A stretch of DNA of 64,000 nucleotides from Alphaproteobacteria bacterium (lineage in GTDB: Bacteria; Pseudomonadota; Alphaproteobacteria; Caulobacterales; Hyphomonadaceae): contig WGLW01000021.1 in the NCBI GenBank assembly GCA_016125405.1, positions 1 to 64,000 on the forward strand. Reading direction: 5' to 3'. A model generated the notes under the pieces. The model was not told where the DNA came from, did not search any database, and was given only the letters and a program-made list of their open reading frames with translations. The position numbers and the translations under genes were made by a program. Positions 44,574-54,517 of the stretch are shown here, one piece after another; positions within the stretch are counted from its first letter, which is position 1; each line of letters starts with the position of its first letter.

Positions 44574-46622
44574 TCAGATTTCGTTGGGCTGATCGTGCCC
44601 GCGGTCCAGCGGAACTTCCGGCGTGTCCCGCCGGTGTGGCGCAGGGACAGTCAGGCCATCGCGAACCTTCGCCGTCAGGTCCTTCTCGTCATTCACCGGA
44701 GGCCGTGCATTGAGCGCCAGTTTCCAGTTCTTGCGCGCGACATCCTCATCGCCAAGCCGCCATGCAATGTCGCCCTTGTGAGCGAACAGCTCCCAGTGGC
44801 TGAAGGGCTTGTAGGCCTCGATCGCGAGATCCTCGTACCGGTCTGCCGTGCGGAAGTCGCCATACTGATAGTAGGCCCACGCAAGGCTATCGAGCAGGTT
44901 CGGCTCCTGCGGAGAGATCCGGCTGGCTTCCTTGAGAAGCTTGAAGCCCTCGTCCAGCTCTGCGTCGGCCGCATAGCCGTCAATCAGCGAATAGCCGAAA
45001 TTGTTCATCAGTCCGACATTGCCCGGCGACTCGGTCATCATCTTGCGCATGATGTCGAGACCTTCCTGGCGCTGCGGCGACTTCACCAGCATGGAAGCCA
45101 GGAATTGCCGGGTGCCGTCACTGTCGTCGAGCGTGTGGGCTGCGCGCGCTTCCACGACCGCGCCGTTGACGTCGCCCGCCTGGAACCGCGCCTGCCCTTT
45201 CTGCATCAGGGCGGCGACCTTTTCGTTCGTATCAAGCTTCGCCTTCAGGGCCTGATCCGCCAGCTGGATCGCACGATCCGTCTTGCCCGCCGTGGTAAAG
45301 GCAGCCGACGCCGAAATCTTGGACTGGGGCGTGTTGTCGAGCTCCAGCGCGCGATCGACCAGCGCAGTCATGGCGTCTGGCGAATTCAGTTCCAGCGCGG
45401 CAAGGCCGGCGGCGGAAGCAAGCCCGGCGGCGTGCGGGCGATCCGGATTGCCGATCTGGGCCAGACGCAGAGCCGCAGAGAAGTGGCCGTGCTGATAGAG
45501 ATTGTTGACCTCCTGCAGACGGATGTCGCCGTTGTCCGGATCCAGCAGCAAGGCGCTCTGGCGCAACGACGAGATCAGGTAGTTGAACGGCGGGGACGCG
45601 CCCTGCCCCATCATCATTCCCATGATCGACTGGCGCTGTTCGACCAGATCGGCTTCGTCAGAGATCGCAAGGGCAAAGGCCTGGTTGAGCGTGCGGACCT
45701 TTGGCCGGTCTTCCTTCTTGCGCGCCTTTTCGAGGCGATCCTTCACGTACTCATCGTCCTTGGCGGCCGCGAGCAGGCGCGACAGGATATCGATGGCTTC
45801 TTCATCGCGATTGACCGCGCGGAGCAGTTCGGCATGGCGAAGCGCCAGCAGGCGCTCGCTGTTGAACGCCATCGCCTTCGCGAGATAGCCAGGCGTCGCG
45901 GCGTCCTCGGGTGTCGGCGCGGAAAAATCGGACGGGGCTTCGGAATAGATTTTCAGCGCGCCATCGGTATCGCCGGCGCCCTCGGCGAGAAGCGCGCGAT
46001 GCCCCAGCAGGGTGGCGCCCGGCAGAATCCGCCGCAGGCCGGCCATGGACGATTCCGCCGTCTGCACGCGTCCAGCAGCCGCCTGCACCCACGGACGCAA
46101 ATGATCGGCGCTCAGGATCTCGGGCGGCGGCCGGTGGCTTGCCATGGCGTCCAGCGCATCCTGTGCAGCGGGAAGGTCGCCGCCGGCCAGATCGTCGATC
46201 ACCACAAAGCCCCAGGCACCGAAATTGCGGCCCGCGGCGTAGTCGCCGCGCACTTGCGCCATGAATGCAGCCATGTCCGCATTCTCGAGCATCTCATTGG
46301 GACCCGGATAGGGATCCTTCAGCGGGAAAGCGGGCCGCGTCGCCTCTGCGCGGGCGGACACAGGGCTCGGCGCCGGATGAGCCTTATCCGCAGGACTATC
46401 GCTCGGGCTGGGAGCGGCAGCCGCGGCGTGTTGCGAAATCTCGCAGCTGTTGGCCGGCTCCACCGCGCCCGCGCTGTCATCGGCGGAAGGATGGTAGACA
46501 TAAATCGTGCGGCATCCGTTGGCGTTCTCCGCGCCGAGGCCCGGTGCAGGCATGCCGCCGGCGCATCCGCCCAGCGCTGAGAGCGCGACGCCCGCCAAAA
46601 GGAGCTGGAGCCTCAGCTTCAT
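44574..46622 (-). CDS. TPR repeat lipoprotein
   Basis: A 682-residue protein with a lipoprotein signal (MKLRLQLLLAGVALSALGGC, lipid cysteine at 20), an Ala/Pro/Ser-rich linker (about 60-110) and many tetratricopeptide-like helices, the clearest near the carboxy end (LLDSLAWAYYQYGDFRTADRYEDLAIEA, and HKGDIAWRLGDEDVARKNWKLAL). The ATG at 46622 has GGAAGG eight bases upstream. It is the downstream neighbour of ETF-QO on the same strand. A scaffold for envelope complexes is the general role of such proteins; the partner is unknown. Confidence 0.85.
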   Translation of the reverse strand: MKLRLQLLLAGVALSALGGCAGGMPAPGLGAENANGCRTIYVYHPSADDSAGAVEPANSCEISQHAAAAAPSPSDSPADKAHPAPSPVSARAEATRPAFPLKDPYPGPNEMLENADMAAFMAQVRGDYAAGRNFGAWGFVVIDDLAGGDLPAAQDALDAMASHRPPPEILSADHLRPWVQAAAGRVQTAESSMAGLRRILPGATLLGHRALLAEGAGDTDGALKIYSEAPSDFSAPTPEDAATPGYLAKAMAFNSERLLALRHAELLRAVNRDEEAIDILSRLLAAAKDDEYVKDRLEKARKKEDRPKVRTLNQAFALAISDEADLVEQRQSIMGMMMGQGASPPFNYLISSLRQSALLLDPDNGDIRLQEVNNLYQHGHFSAALRLAQIGNPDRPHAAGLASAAGLAALELNSPDAMTALVDRALELDNTPQSKISASAAFTTAGKTDRAIQLADQALKAKLDTNEKVAALMQKGQARFQAGDVNGAVVEARAAHTLDDSDGTRQFLASMLVKSPQRQEGLDIMRKMMTESPGNVGLMNNFGYSLIDGYAADAELDEGFKLLKEASRISPQEPNLLDSLAWAYYQYGDFRTADRYEDLAIEAYKPFSHWELFAHKGDIAWRLGDEDVARKNWKLALNARPPVNDEKDLTAKVRDGLTVPAPHRRDTPEVPLDRGHDQPNEI

Positions 46623-46715
46623 GTTCTTGCCTTCCATGCGGGGGCCTTCCATAGGCGGCTCGGGACAGACGGACCGCGCAAATGCGTGATCGCCGCCCCA
46701 GAGCCGGTGGATAAT

Positions 46716-48389
46716 CTACATGTTTGGATAGTTCGGGCCACCGCCGCCCTCGGGCGTGGTCCAGGTGATGTTCTGGTTGGGATCCTTGATGTCGCAGGTT
46801 TTGCAGTGGACGCAGTTCTGCGCATTGATCTGGAACTTCTTTTCGCCGCCGGGCTCTTCGATCCACTCATAAACGCCCGCCGGGCAGTACCGGTTCGACG
46901 GACCTCCATAAACGCCGAGTTCGCTGGATTTCTGAAGCGCAAGATCCTTCACTTTCAGGTGCGGCGGCTGGTCCTCGGAATGATTGGTGAAGGAAAATGC
47001 GACGCTGGTAAGGCGATCAAACGACAGAACCCCGTCCGGCTTGGGATAGACGATCTTCTTGTGCTTCGAGGCCGGCTCCAGCGAGGCCGCGTCGGTCTTG
47101 CCGTGCTTCATTGTTCCCATGAACGAGAAGCCGCCGAGCAAGGTGGTGCACCAGAGATCGAAACCGGTAAGCCCGATGCCCACGATGGTGCCGAAACGCG
47201 ACCAAAGCGGTTTCGCGTTGCGGACCTTCTTGAGTTCGGCCGCGACCCAGCTTTTCCCGAAGGCTTCTGTGTAGGCGGTCAGCTCGTCGCCCTGGCGGCC
47301 GTTTACGACAGCGTCGAAAGCGGCGTCCGCAGCCAGCATCCCCGTCTTCATGGCGTTATGGCTACCCTTGATGCGCGGCAGGTTGACGAAGCCGGCCGAG
47401 CAGCCAATCAGCGCCCCGCCCGGGAAGGTGAGCTTCGGAATCGATTGCCAGCCGCCCTCGGTGATCGCCCGAGAGCCATATGACACGCGGGTGCCGCCCT
47501 CGAGGAATTTCGCGACTTCCGGGTGATGCTTGAAGCGCTGGAACTCCTCGAACGGCGAGAGCCAGGGGTTCTTGTAGTTCAGGTGCACCACGAGGCCGAG
47601 CGACACGTAGTTGTCCCCGAAGTGGTACATGAAGGTGCCGCCGCCGGTGTTGTTCTGCAGCGGCCAGCCAAAGGTATGCTGGACATAGCCTTCCCTGAAT
47701 TTCTCGGGCTTGATCTGCCAGAGTTCCTTGATGCCGATGCCGAACTTCTGCGGCTGTTTGCCGGCGTCAAGCTTGAAATCCTTGATCAGGCGCTTGGCCA
47801 GGGAGCCGCGCACGCCCTCGGCGATCAGCACATACTTGCCGTTGAGCTCCATGCCCGGCGTGTAGTTTGGCCCGTGTTCGCCGTTCTTCTCGACGCCCAT
47901 AACGCCCGCGACAACACCCTTCACCGATCCGTCCTCGCGGTAGGTCAGGTCCGAACAGGCGAAGCCCGGATAGATCTCGACGCCCAAGGCCTCGGCCTGG
48001 GTCGCCAGCCAGCGGCAGACGTTCCCGAGCGAGGCGATGTACATGCCGTGATTGCGCAGCATCGGCGGCAGGAAGAAGTTGGGAAGCGGGATGGAGCCGT
48101 CCTGGCCAAGCACCAGGAACGTGTCGTGTTTCACCTCGGTTTCGAGGGGGCAGCCCTGCTCTTTCCAGTCGGGGATCAGCTCGTTCATCGCGCGCGGATC
48201 GACCACCGCGCCAGACAGGATGTGCGCTCCGATCTCGGAGCCCTTCTCCAGCACAACGACGGAAAGCTCTTTGTCGGCTGCAGCCGCAAGCTGTTTCAGG
48301 CGTATCGCCGCTGACAGGCCGGCGGGTCCGCCTCCGACGATGACCACGTCGAAATCCATGGACTCGCGTTCAACTTCGTCAGCAGCCAT
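46716..48389 (-). CDS. electron transfer flavoprotein-ubiquinone oxidoreductase
   Basis: ETF-QO passes electrons from reduced ETF to ubiquinone at the inner membrane. The 557-residue protein has the FAD fold DVVIVGGGPAGLSAAIRL, the conserved GSEIGAHILSGAVVDPRA, the membrane and quinone region typical of the family, and a carboxy ferredoxin-like domain with QNCVHCKTCDIKDPNQNITW. Its electron donor EtfAB is encoded at 57.6-59.2 kb. Divergent from the uracil-DNA glycosylase with 112 bases between starts. Confidence 0.95.
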   Translation of the reverse strand: MAADEVERESMDFDVVIVGGGPAGLSAAIRLKQLAAAADKELSVVVLEKGSEIGAHILSGAVVDPRAMNELIPDWKEQGCPLETEVKHDTFLVLGQDGSIPLPNFFLPPMLRNHGMYIASLGNVCRWLATQAEALGVEIYPGFACSDLTYREDGSVKGVVAGVMGVEKNGEHGPNYTPGMELNGKYVLIAEGVRGSLAKRLIKDFKLDAGKQPQKFGIGIKELWQIKPEKFREGYVQHTFGWPLQNNTGGGTFMYHFGDNYVSLGLVVHLNYKNPWLSPFEEFQRFKHHPEVAKFLEGGTRVSYGSRAITEGGWQSIPKLTFPGGALIGCSAGFVNLPRIKGSHNAMKTGMLAADAAFDAVVNGRQGDELTAYTEAFGKSWVAAELKKVRNAKPLWSRFGTIVGIGLTGFDLWCTTLLGGFSFMGTMKHGKTDAASLEPASKHKKIVYPKPDGVLSFDRLTSVAFSFTNHSEDQPPHLKVKDLALQKSSELGVYGGPSNRYCPAGVYEWIEEPGGEKKFQINAQNCVHCKTCDIKDPNQNITWTTPEGGGGPNYPNM

Positions 48390-48501
48390 TATCCCGATCT
48401 CCTCGTTCGCGCCGGGCCGTCCAGCCTTGCGCGAATTCCGTTTGTTCCGTGCTACTTAGCCCACTGTACGCGCCCGCAACAAGGTTGAGCCTGGCCCAGT
48501 A

Positions 48502-49341
48502 ATGACGCACCCGCGGCCCGATCCACAGGCCAAGTCCCTGATCGATTTCTGGGCAGACGCCGGCGCCCTCGATCCGGAAGAGGTCGAGGCGCATTACGCT
48601 GCGTTTCCGGCCGCCCCGGCAGACGCGCCGGCGCCGTCCCATTCCGGGACGCCCGAATCCCCGGCCCCGACGCGCGGCAAACGGCCCGAACCGCGCCGGC
48701 TCAGCAACAATCCCATAGCCGAAGCGCGGCAACTGGCAGCGTCCGCGACTTCACTGGAGGCGCTCAAGCGGACTATCGAACAGTTCGAAGGCTGTCCCCT
48801 GAAGCAGGCCGCCCGCAACACCGTGGTTTATGACGGGTCGACGGACGCGCCGGTCATGATCGTCGGCGAGGCTCCCGGAGCGGAGGAAGACGCCAGGGGC
48901 CTGCCCTTCGTGGGCCGAGCAGGCCAGCTGCTGGACAGGATGCTGGCGACAATCGGGCTGAGCCGCGAGACCAATGTCTACATAACCAACTGCATCTACT
49001 GGCGGCCGCCCGGCAACCGCGACCCGTCGCCAGCCGAACTTCAGATCTGCGCGCCGTTCCTTGCGCGCCAGATCGAACTGAAGGCGCCGAAGCTACTGCT
49101 GACCGCTGGCAAGTTTGCGACGCAGGCGATGCTGGGCGTCGAAGACGGCATCATGCGCCTGCGCGGGCGCAAGCTCTGGTTCAAGCAGGCCGGCCTGCCG
49201 GCAGCCATTCCGTGCATCCCGATGCTGCATCCCGCCTACCTGTTGCGCCGAGGTCCGGACAAGGCGCGCGCCTGGGACGACCTGCTCACCATCGCGGCCC
49301 TGTGCGATGAACTGGGCGTCAAACGCGGTGAAGGGCTCTAG
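48502..49341 (+). CDS. uracil-DNA glycosylase, family 4
   Basis: Removes uracil from deaminated DNA. The 279-residue protein has the family 4 motif GEAPGAEEDARGLPFVGRAGQLL, four cluster cysteines in the expected regions (EGCPLK, TNCIYWRPPGNRDPSP, LQICAPF plus the amino-terminal part), and the closing MLHPAYLLRR. The first 90 residues are a low-complexity Ala/Pro extension common in alphaproteobacterial members. No LexA box was found in the 112-base upstream region. Cytoplasmic DNA repair. Confidence 0.9.
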   Translation: MTHPRPDPQAKSLIDFWADAGALDPEEVEAHYAAFPAAPADAPAPSHSGTPESPAPTRGKRPEPRRLSNNPIAEARQLAASATSLEALKRTIEQFEGCPLKQAARNTVVYDGSTDAPVMIVGEAPGAEEDARGLPFVGRAGQLLDRMLATIGLSRETNVYITNCIYWRPPGNRDPSPAELQICAPFLARQIELKAPKLLLTAGKFATQAMLGVEDGIMRLRGRKLWFKQAGLPAAIPCIPMLHPAYLLRRGPDKARAWDDLLTIAALCDELGVKRGEGL

Positions 49342-49483
49342 CCGACCCAACGATCCCGGCCTTGCGCATCGACGGCGGCAGACTGCGGCGTGCATGCAAA
49401 ACCGGTTGGTTTCGTAACCTTCGGGCGGCCTCGCGCGTATTACCATCAGACCCTGATTTCACCCGGATACGGGAGGCTTTGCC

Positions 49484-49969
49484 ATGACTTCACGCCGTTC
49501 ATTTCTGCTTACCACCGTCACGCTAGCGGGCGCAGGCTCGATTGCCGCCCTGCTCGGCCCCGCCGCCATGGCGGACGCGGGATACGAAGTGACCCACACA
49601 GATGCGGAATGGCGCAAAATGCTGTCGCCAGAGGCCTATCAGGTGCTGCGCCACGAGGCGACGGAACGGCCCGGAACCAGCCCGCTCAACGATGAGGACC
49701 GCAAGGGCATCTATGAATGCGCGGGATGCGACTTGCCGGTCTACTCCTCGGAGACAAAATTCCATTCCGGGACCGGCTGGCCGAGTTTCTGGAAGCCCTT
49801 GCCCCATTCCGTCCTCGAAAAGCGCGACACTTCGGCGGGCATGATCCGCACGGAAATCCATTGCAGGCGCTGCGGCGGGCACCTCGGACACGTCTTCAAT
49901 GACGGGCCGAAACCGACTGGCCTGCGCTACTGCATGAATGGCGTGGCGCTGAAATTCGTCCCGGCCTAG
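49484..49969 (+). CDS. msrB: peptide-methionine (R)-S-oxide reductase, Tat-exported
   Basis: MsrB reduces methionine-R-sulfoxide. The 161-residue protein has the structural zinc pairs (YECAGCDLP, IHCRRCGGHLGH), the conserved FHSGTGWPSFW and the catalytic Cys150 in RYCMNGVALKF. The amino end MTSRRSFLLTTVTLAGAG is a Tat signal, so this copy works in the periplasm. GGGAGG lies eight bases before the ATG. A periplasmic reductase needs an exported electron donor, and no DsbD-like gene is in the window. A terminator follows. Confidence 0.92.
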   Translation: MTSRRSFLLTTVTLAGAGSIAALLGPAAMADAGYEVTHTDAEWRKMLSPEAYQVLRHEATERPGTSPLNDEDRKGIYECAGCDLPVYSSETKFHSGTGWPSFWKPLPHSVLEKRDTSAGMIRTEIHCRRCGGHLGHVFNDGPKPTGLRYCMNGVALKFVPA

Positions 49970-50016
49970 GGCAGCCCTCAGTTCTCTTCCCCTGAAGCGG
50001 CGCCCAAAAGCGCGAC

Positions 50017-50057
50017 GGCGGACCGGAATGGCTTTTCGGTCCGCCGCCGTCGTTTTT
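50017..50057 (+). terminator. terminator after msrB
   Basis: GGCGGACCG pairs with CGGTCCGCC around an 11-base loop, then GCCGTCGTTTTT. The longer outer arms pair with one bulge. Confidence 0.7.
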
Positions 50058-50169
50058 GGCCCAGGGATGTCAGCGGAGACAGACTGTCCCGACCCGGCTT
50101 TATTCGGGGAGACCAACGCCATCTAACGGTAGGCGGGCCCTCTCCGCAACCATTAAATATTCCCATTTT

Positions 50170-50184
50170 GTTCTTGTATTGTTC
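50170..50184. promoter_or_regulatory. LexA (SOS) box, GTTC-N7-GTTC
   Basis: GTTC-TTGTATT-GTTC is an exact match to the direct-repeat LexA box of alphaproteobacteria. It lies 46 bases before the ATG of the radical SAM gene in an AT-rich promoter-like stretch. Confidence 0.75.
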
Positions 50185-50230
50185 CTTTGTTGATGTTAGG
50201 TTCGTGGTTTGTGGATGAGAAGACGAATCC

Positions 50231-51379
50231 ATGCCCCCTCAACATCAGTGGAGATCGCGGTCAAAAGCCGCGGATTGGGCTGTGGAGCGGGCCAAAGCGC
50301 GCGGCAGAGGGGCGCTTTCGAACGCGTCCGGCAGGTTTGAACGCCAGTATGTCGAGCCGGCGGACGATGGCTGGGACAAGGATGAGGAAGACCTCGGCGC
50401 CTTCCGCACGGAGACGATCCCGGAGCGGCCGAAGACCATCATCACCTACAATACATCGCCCGACATTTCCTTCGACCGCACGATCAATCCCTACAAGGGA
50501 TGCGAGCACGGCTGCATCTATTGCTTCGCCCGGCCCAATCACGCCTATCGCGGCCTGTCGCCGGGTCTGGATTTCGAGACCAGGATATTCGTGAAGCCTG
50601 GCGCCGCTGCGATCCTCGAGCGTGAACTGGCGAGGAAATCCTACAAGGTCGCCCCGATCATGATGGCGGGCGACACCGACATCTACCAGCCCGTCGAGCG
50701 CGAGCTGAAGATCACCCGCGCGCTGCTGGAAGTGCTGTCCGCGCACGACCATCCGGTCAATCTGATCACCAAGTCCGCCCTTGTCCTGCGCGATCTGGAT
50801 ATTCTGGCGCCCATGGCGGCGAAGGGACTGGTCAAGGTCGCCGTCTCGTTCACGACGCTCGATCGAAAACTGCACCGCACGATGGAGCCGCGCGCCGCAG
50901 CCCCGCAGAAGAGGCTGGAGACAATGCACGCGCTTGCCGATGCCGGCGTGCCGGTCACCGCCATGACGGCGCCGCTGATCCCTGCCCTGAACGAGCCCGA
51001 GCTTGAGCGTCTTCTCGAAGCCGCCGCCCGCGCCGGCGCAACCCGCGCCGGATATGTCCTCCTTCGCCTTCCTCTCGAAATCGCAGGCCTGTTCACCGAA
51101 TGGCTGGAGGCGAACTATCCGGACCGCGCAAAGCGTGTGATGTCCCTGCTGCGGTCGGCGCATCAGGGGCAGGATTACCGGTCGGAATGGAAAACGCGCC
51201 AGCGCGGCGATGGTCCCTATGCCCGTCTGATCGCGGACCGCTTTAAGGCGACAACCCAGAGGCTCGGCCTGAACAAGGTCAGCTTCGAATTGCGCACGGA
51301 CCTGTTCCGGCCACCCCGGCAAATCGAGGAAAAACGGCAATTGTCGCTGTTCGGCGACGAGCCGGCAGGGGGCGTTTGA
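50231..51379 (+). CDS. PA0069-type radical SAM protein
   Basis: A 382-residue radical SAM protein of the COG1533 (SplB-like) group. The cluster motif is C91-E-H-G-C95-I-Y-C98, an unusual CX3CX2C in the context NPYKGCEHGCIYCFARP, followed by GDTDIYQPVERELKITRALLEVL. Some SplB relatives repair UV photoproducts; PA0069-type members have no assigned reaction that I know of. The LexA box directly upstream suggests DNA-damage induction. Followed 117 bases later by ccrM. Cytoplasmic. Confidence 0.88.
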   Translation: MPPQHQWRSRSKAADWAVERAKARGRGALSNASGRFERQYVEPADDGWDKDEEDLGAFRTETIPERPKTIITYNTSPDISFDRTINPYKGCEHGCIYCFARPNHAYRGLSPGLDFETRIFVKPGAAAILERELARKSYKVAPIMMAGDTDIYQPVERELKITRALLEVLSAHDHPVNLITKSALVLRDLDILAPMAAKGLVKVAVSFTTLDRKLHRTMEPRAAAPQKRLETMHALADAGVPVTAMTAPLIPALNEPELERLLEAAARAGATRAGYVLLRLPLEIAGLFTEWLEANYPDRAKRVMSLLRSAHQGQDYRSEWKTRQRGDGPYARLIADRFKATTQRLGLNKVSFELRTDLFRPPRQIEEKRQLSLFGDEPAGGV

Positions 51380-51411
51380 GGCTCAGCCGCCGCCAAATAG
51401 TAAAAGCGCTC

Positions 51412-51428
51412 TTAACCATTGGATTAAC
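51412..51428. promoter_or_regulatory. CtrA-like box upstream of ccrM
   Basis: TTAACCAT-TGGA-TTAAC holds two TTAA half-sites with an 8-base spacer and the 8-mer TTAACCAT reported as a CtrA motif. It lies about 70 bases before the ccrM start. A single GANTC (GACTC, 51450-51454) sits between the box and the gene. CtrA activation of ccrM is established in Caulobacter; for this organism it is inferred. Confidence 0.6.
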
Positions 51429-51487
51429 AGGTCTTTTAGGGGAAGCAGCGACTCTCTCCGCTCCTGTCCAGAGTTCCAGTGGCGTGA

Positions 51488-52663
<1,176 letters not shown>

Positions 52664-52800
52664 AACTCCGCCCCAGACGCAAATCTGCGCGGCCAGCGAC
52701 ACAGGAACCTTGAGGTGCCTGGTTTGCAAACGCGCACTTGCGATCCAATTGGGGTGGAAGCGCCTAACACTCCCGATCTGCGGCCGGAGGAACCCGATCC

Positions 52801-53418
52801 ATGCTGAAGCTCTTCTACATGCCGGGCGCCTGCTCGCTGGCGACCCACATCATCCTGCGGGAAACCGGCGAACCGTTCGAACTGGAGAAGGTCGGGCGCG
52901 ACAAGAAGACGGACAAGGGCGCGGACTTCCTGAAGCTCAACCCCAAGGGCTACGTTCCGGCGCTGCAGCTGGACGACGGGGAAATCGTCACCGAGAACAT
53001 CGTCATTCACCAGTACCTCGCCGACCACCATGCCAGCGCCTACCTGCTGCCCAAGCATGGCACACGCGAGCGCCTGCGCGTGGATCAGCTGATGGTCTAT
53101 GTCAGCACCGAGATCCACAAGAGCTACAGCCCGCTCTTCAATCCGGCGTTTCCCGAAGAGGTGAAAGTCATTCTCCGCGACAAGCTCGTCCAGAGGTACG
53201 GGCTGATCGAGGAACTCCTGTCTGACGGACGGACCTGGCTCACCGGCGAACAGTTCAGCACGGTGGACGCCTATCTCTTCACGGTGTCCCGCTGGTCGAA
53301 GAACACGGGCGTCGACCTGTCGAAGTTTCCAGGCGTCATCGCCCTCAACGAGCGCATCGCGACGAGGCCGGGGGTGAAAGCGGCGCTGGAGGCGGAGGGG
53401 CTCGCCAAGGCGCCCTGA
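52801..53418 (+). CDS. glutathione S-transferase, beta-class-like
   Basis: A 205-residue transferase. The opening MLKLFYMPGACSLATHIIL has the beta-class cysteine at residue 10, the thioredoxin-fold proline is in YVPALQLDDG, the glutathione contact is TENIVIHQYLAD, and the helical domain ends with FPGVIALNERIATRPGVKAAL. GGAGGA lies nine bases before the ATG. Detoxification by conjugation to glutathione is the general role. Convergent with the cytochrome P460 gene. Confidence 0.9.
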   Translation: MLKLFYMPGACSLATHIILRETGEPFELEKVGRDKKTDKGADFLKLNPKGYVPALQLDDGEIVTENIVIHQYLADHHASAYLLPKHGTRERLRVDQLMVYVSTEIHKSYSPLFNPAFPEEVKVILRDKLVQRYGLIEELLSDGRTWLTGEQFSTVDAYLFTVSRWSKNTGVDLSKFPGVIALNERIATRPGVKAALEAEGLAKAP

Positions 53419-53427
53419 CCCGCCCGG

Positions 53428-53970
53428 TTACTTTCCGGCGGCGGCTTTCTCGCGCGCTTCCATCATCGACGGATAGAACTGGGTAAACACCGTATCAATG
53501 GCGCCGTGTTCCTGGTGGCAGGAATAGCAGGCCTGGTCGCGCGCGATCGGCGTGCCGAAGCCGCCTGCGCGGTAGCCATAGAAAGTCCAGCTTCCCTTGC
53601 CGGCCTTCTCGTCCTTCACATGGATCGAATGGCCCACGACGGGGCCTTGCACATGACCGCCCTTGGCGGGCGAGACTTCCTCCAGCGGCCGGCGGATTTC
53701 GAGGTCCAGCATCGTCCCGGCCGGAAATAGCCCCGTCTTCAGAAAGGTCGCATAGCTCTTCGGATCCATGCGCACCGCGTTGAAGGTTTTGCCGCCCACA
53801 TCGCCCTCATAGCTAAGGGCGAACGTGGTTCCGATGGTCGGCCACCGGTCAATATTTGCCGGGATCGCCAGCTTGCCGTCGGCGCCGAATTTCGGTCCCG
53901 CCCACGCCAGAGCGGAGAATCCAACGGCCAAAATGGCCGCGATGCCCAGTCCAGCCGCAAGGCGTTTCAT
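53428..53970 (-). CDS. cytochrome P460 family protein
   Basis: A 180-residue periplasmic haem protein. The signal peptide is MKRLAAGLGIAAILAVGFSAL (cleaved after AWA), and one haem c site ACYSCHQEHGAIDTVFTQFYP lies near the carboxy end, in the P460 arrangement. P460 proteins oxidise hydroxylamine in nitrifiers, while many family members elsewhere have unknown roles; the cross-linking lysine that defines true P460 cannot be confirmed by eye. The ATG at 53970 has GGAGG eight bases upstream. Confidence 0.83.
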   Translation of the reverse strand: MKRLAAGLGIAAILAVGFSALAWAGPKFGADGKLAIPANIDRWPTIGTTFALSYEGDVGGKTFNAVRMDPKSYATFLKTGLFPAGTMLDLEIRRPLEEVSPAKGGHVQGPVVGHSIHVKDEKAGKGSWTFYGYRAGGFGTPIARDQACYSCHQEHGAIDTVFTQFYPSMMEAREKAAAGK

Positions 53971-54150
53971 CCGTCCGTCCTCCAAGGGTAAGCAGCGACA
54001 CTTTTGCGCGACGAAGGTCGCGCAGAAAGGTCAATCTTCCCACCTTTCGCGCCGCAGCAAGGGCTGTAGCCTGCAATCGGGCGCCTGAGACGTCGGATGC
54101 ACGGCATTTGCCGGATGGCGCCCGGCGGCGTTGCGCTCTATGTCAGAGTC

Positions 54151-54363
54151 ATGCAGCTCTGGCTTACCTACGCGCTCTACGCGGTTATCGGCGTTGTCTT
54201 TGTCGTTCTGGCGTTCGGGGTCTTCAACCTCGTCCGGACAGATTCGCAGGCGCGCTCACGCTCGAACAAGCTGATGCGGCTGCGCGTTGTGGTGCAGTTC
54301 ATCGCCGTCATCCTGATCGTCGCGCTGGGCCTGGTCGCCGGGCGCATTCACTTGCACGGCTAA
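54151..54363 (+). CDS. twin-transmembrane HIG1-type small protein
   Basis: A 70-residue membrane protein with two hydrophobic helices (YALYAVIGVVFVVLAFGVF and VVVQFIAVILIVALGLVAG) joined by a basic loop ending RSNKLMRLRVVVQ. The NKLMRLRV block is characteristic of the HIG1/twin-TM family, linked to respiratory complex assembly in relatives. An in-frame ATG at 54097 would add 18 residues without family character. Next to the PduO-type adenosyltransferase genes, as is often the case in alphaproteobacteria. Confidence 0.75.
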   Translation: MQLWLTYALYAVIGVVFVVLAFGVFNLVRTDSQARSRSNKLMRLRVVVQFIAVILIVALGLVAGRIHLHG

Positions 54364-54517
54364 CGAAGCCGCTCCGTCATAAATTCGACGCCCATGGCGT
54401 GTTTCCTGCACATGGGGAAGGCGGATCGGTGAAATTTCACCGGTTGCATTGTCCAAGCCTGAAGCTGTCTCGGCGATGATGGCCAAGGTTGGAAAGTGCA
54501 CGCCAAGGGTGACGGCG

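Noticed and set aside
48390-48501. A LexA box upstream of the uracil-DNA glycosylase, where GTTCCGTGC was noticed.
   Set aside because: The second GTTC at the N7 spacing is missing.
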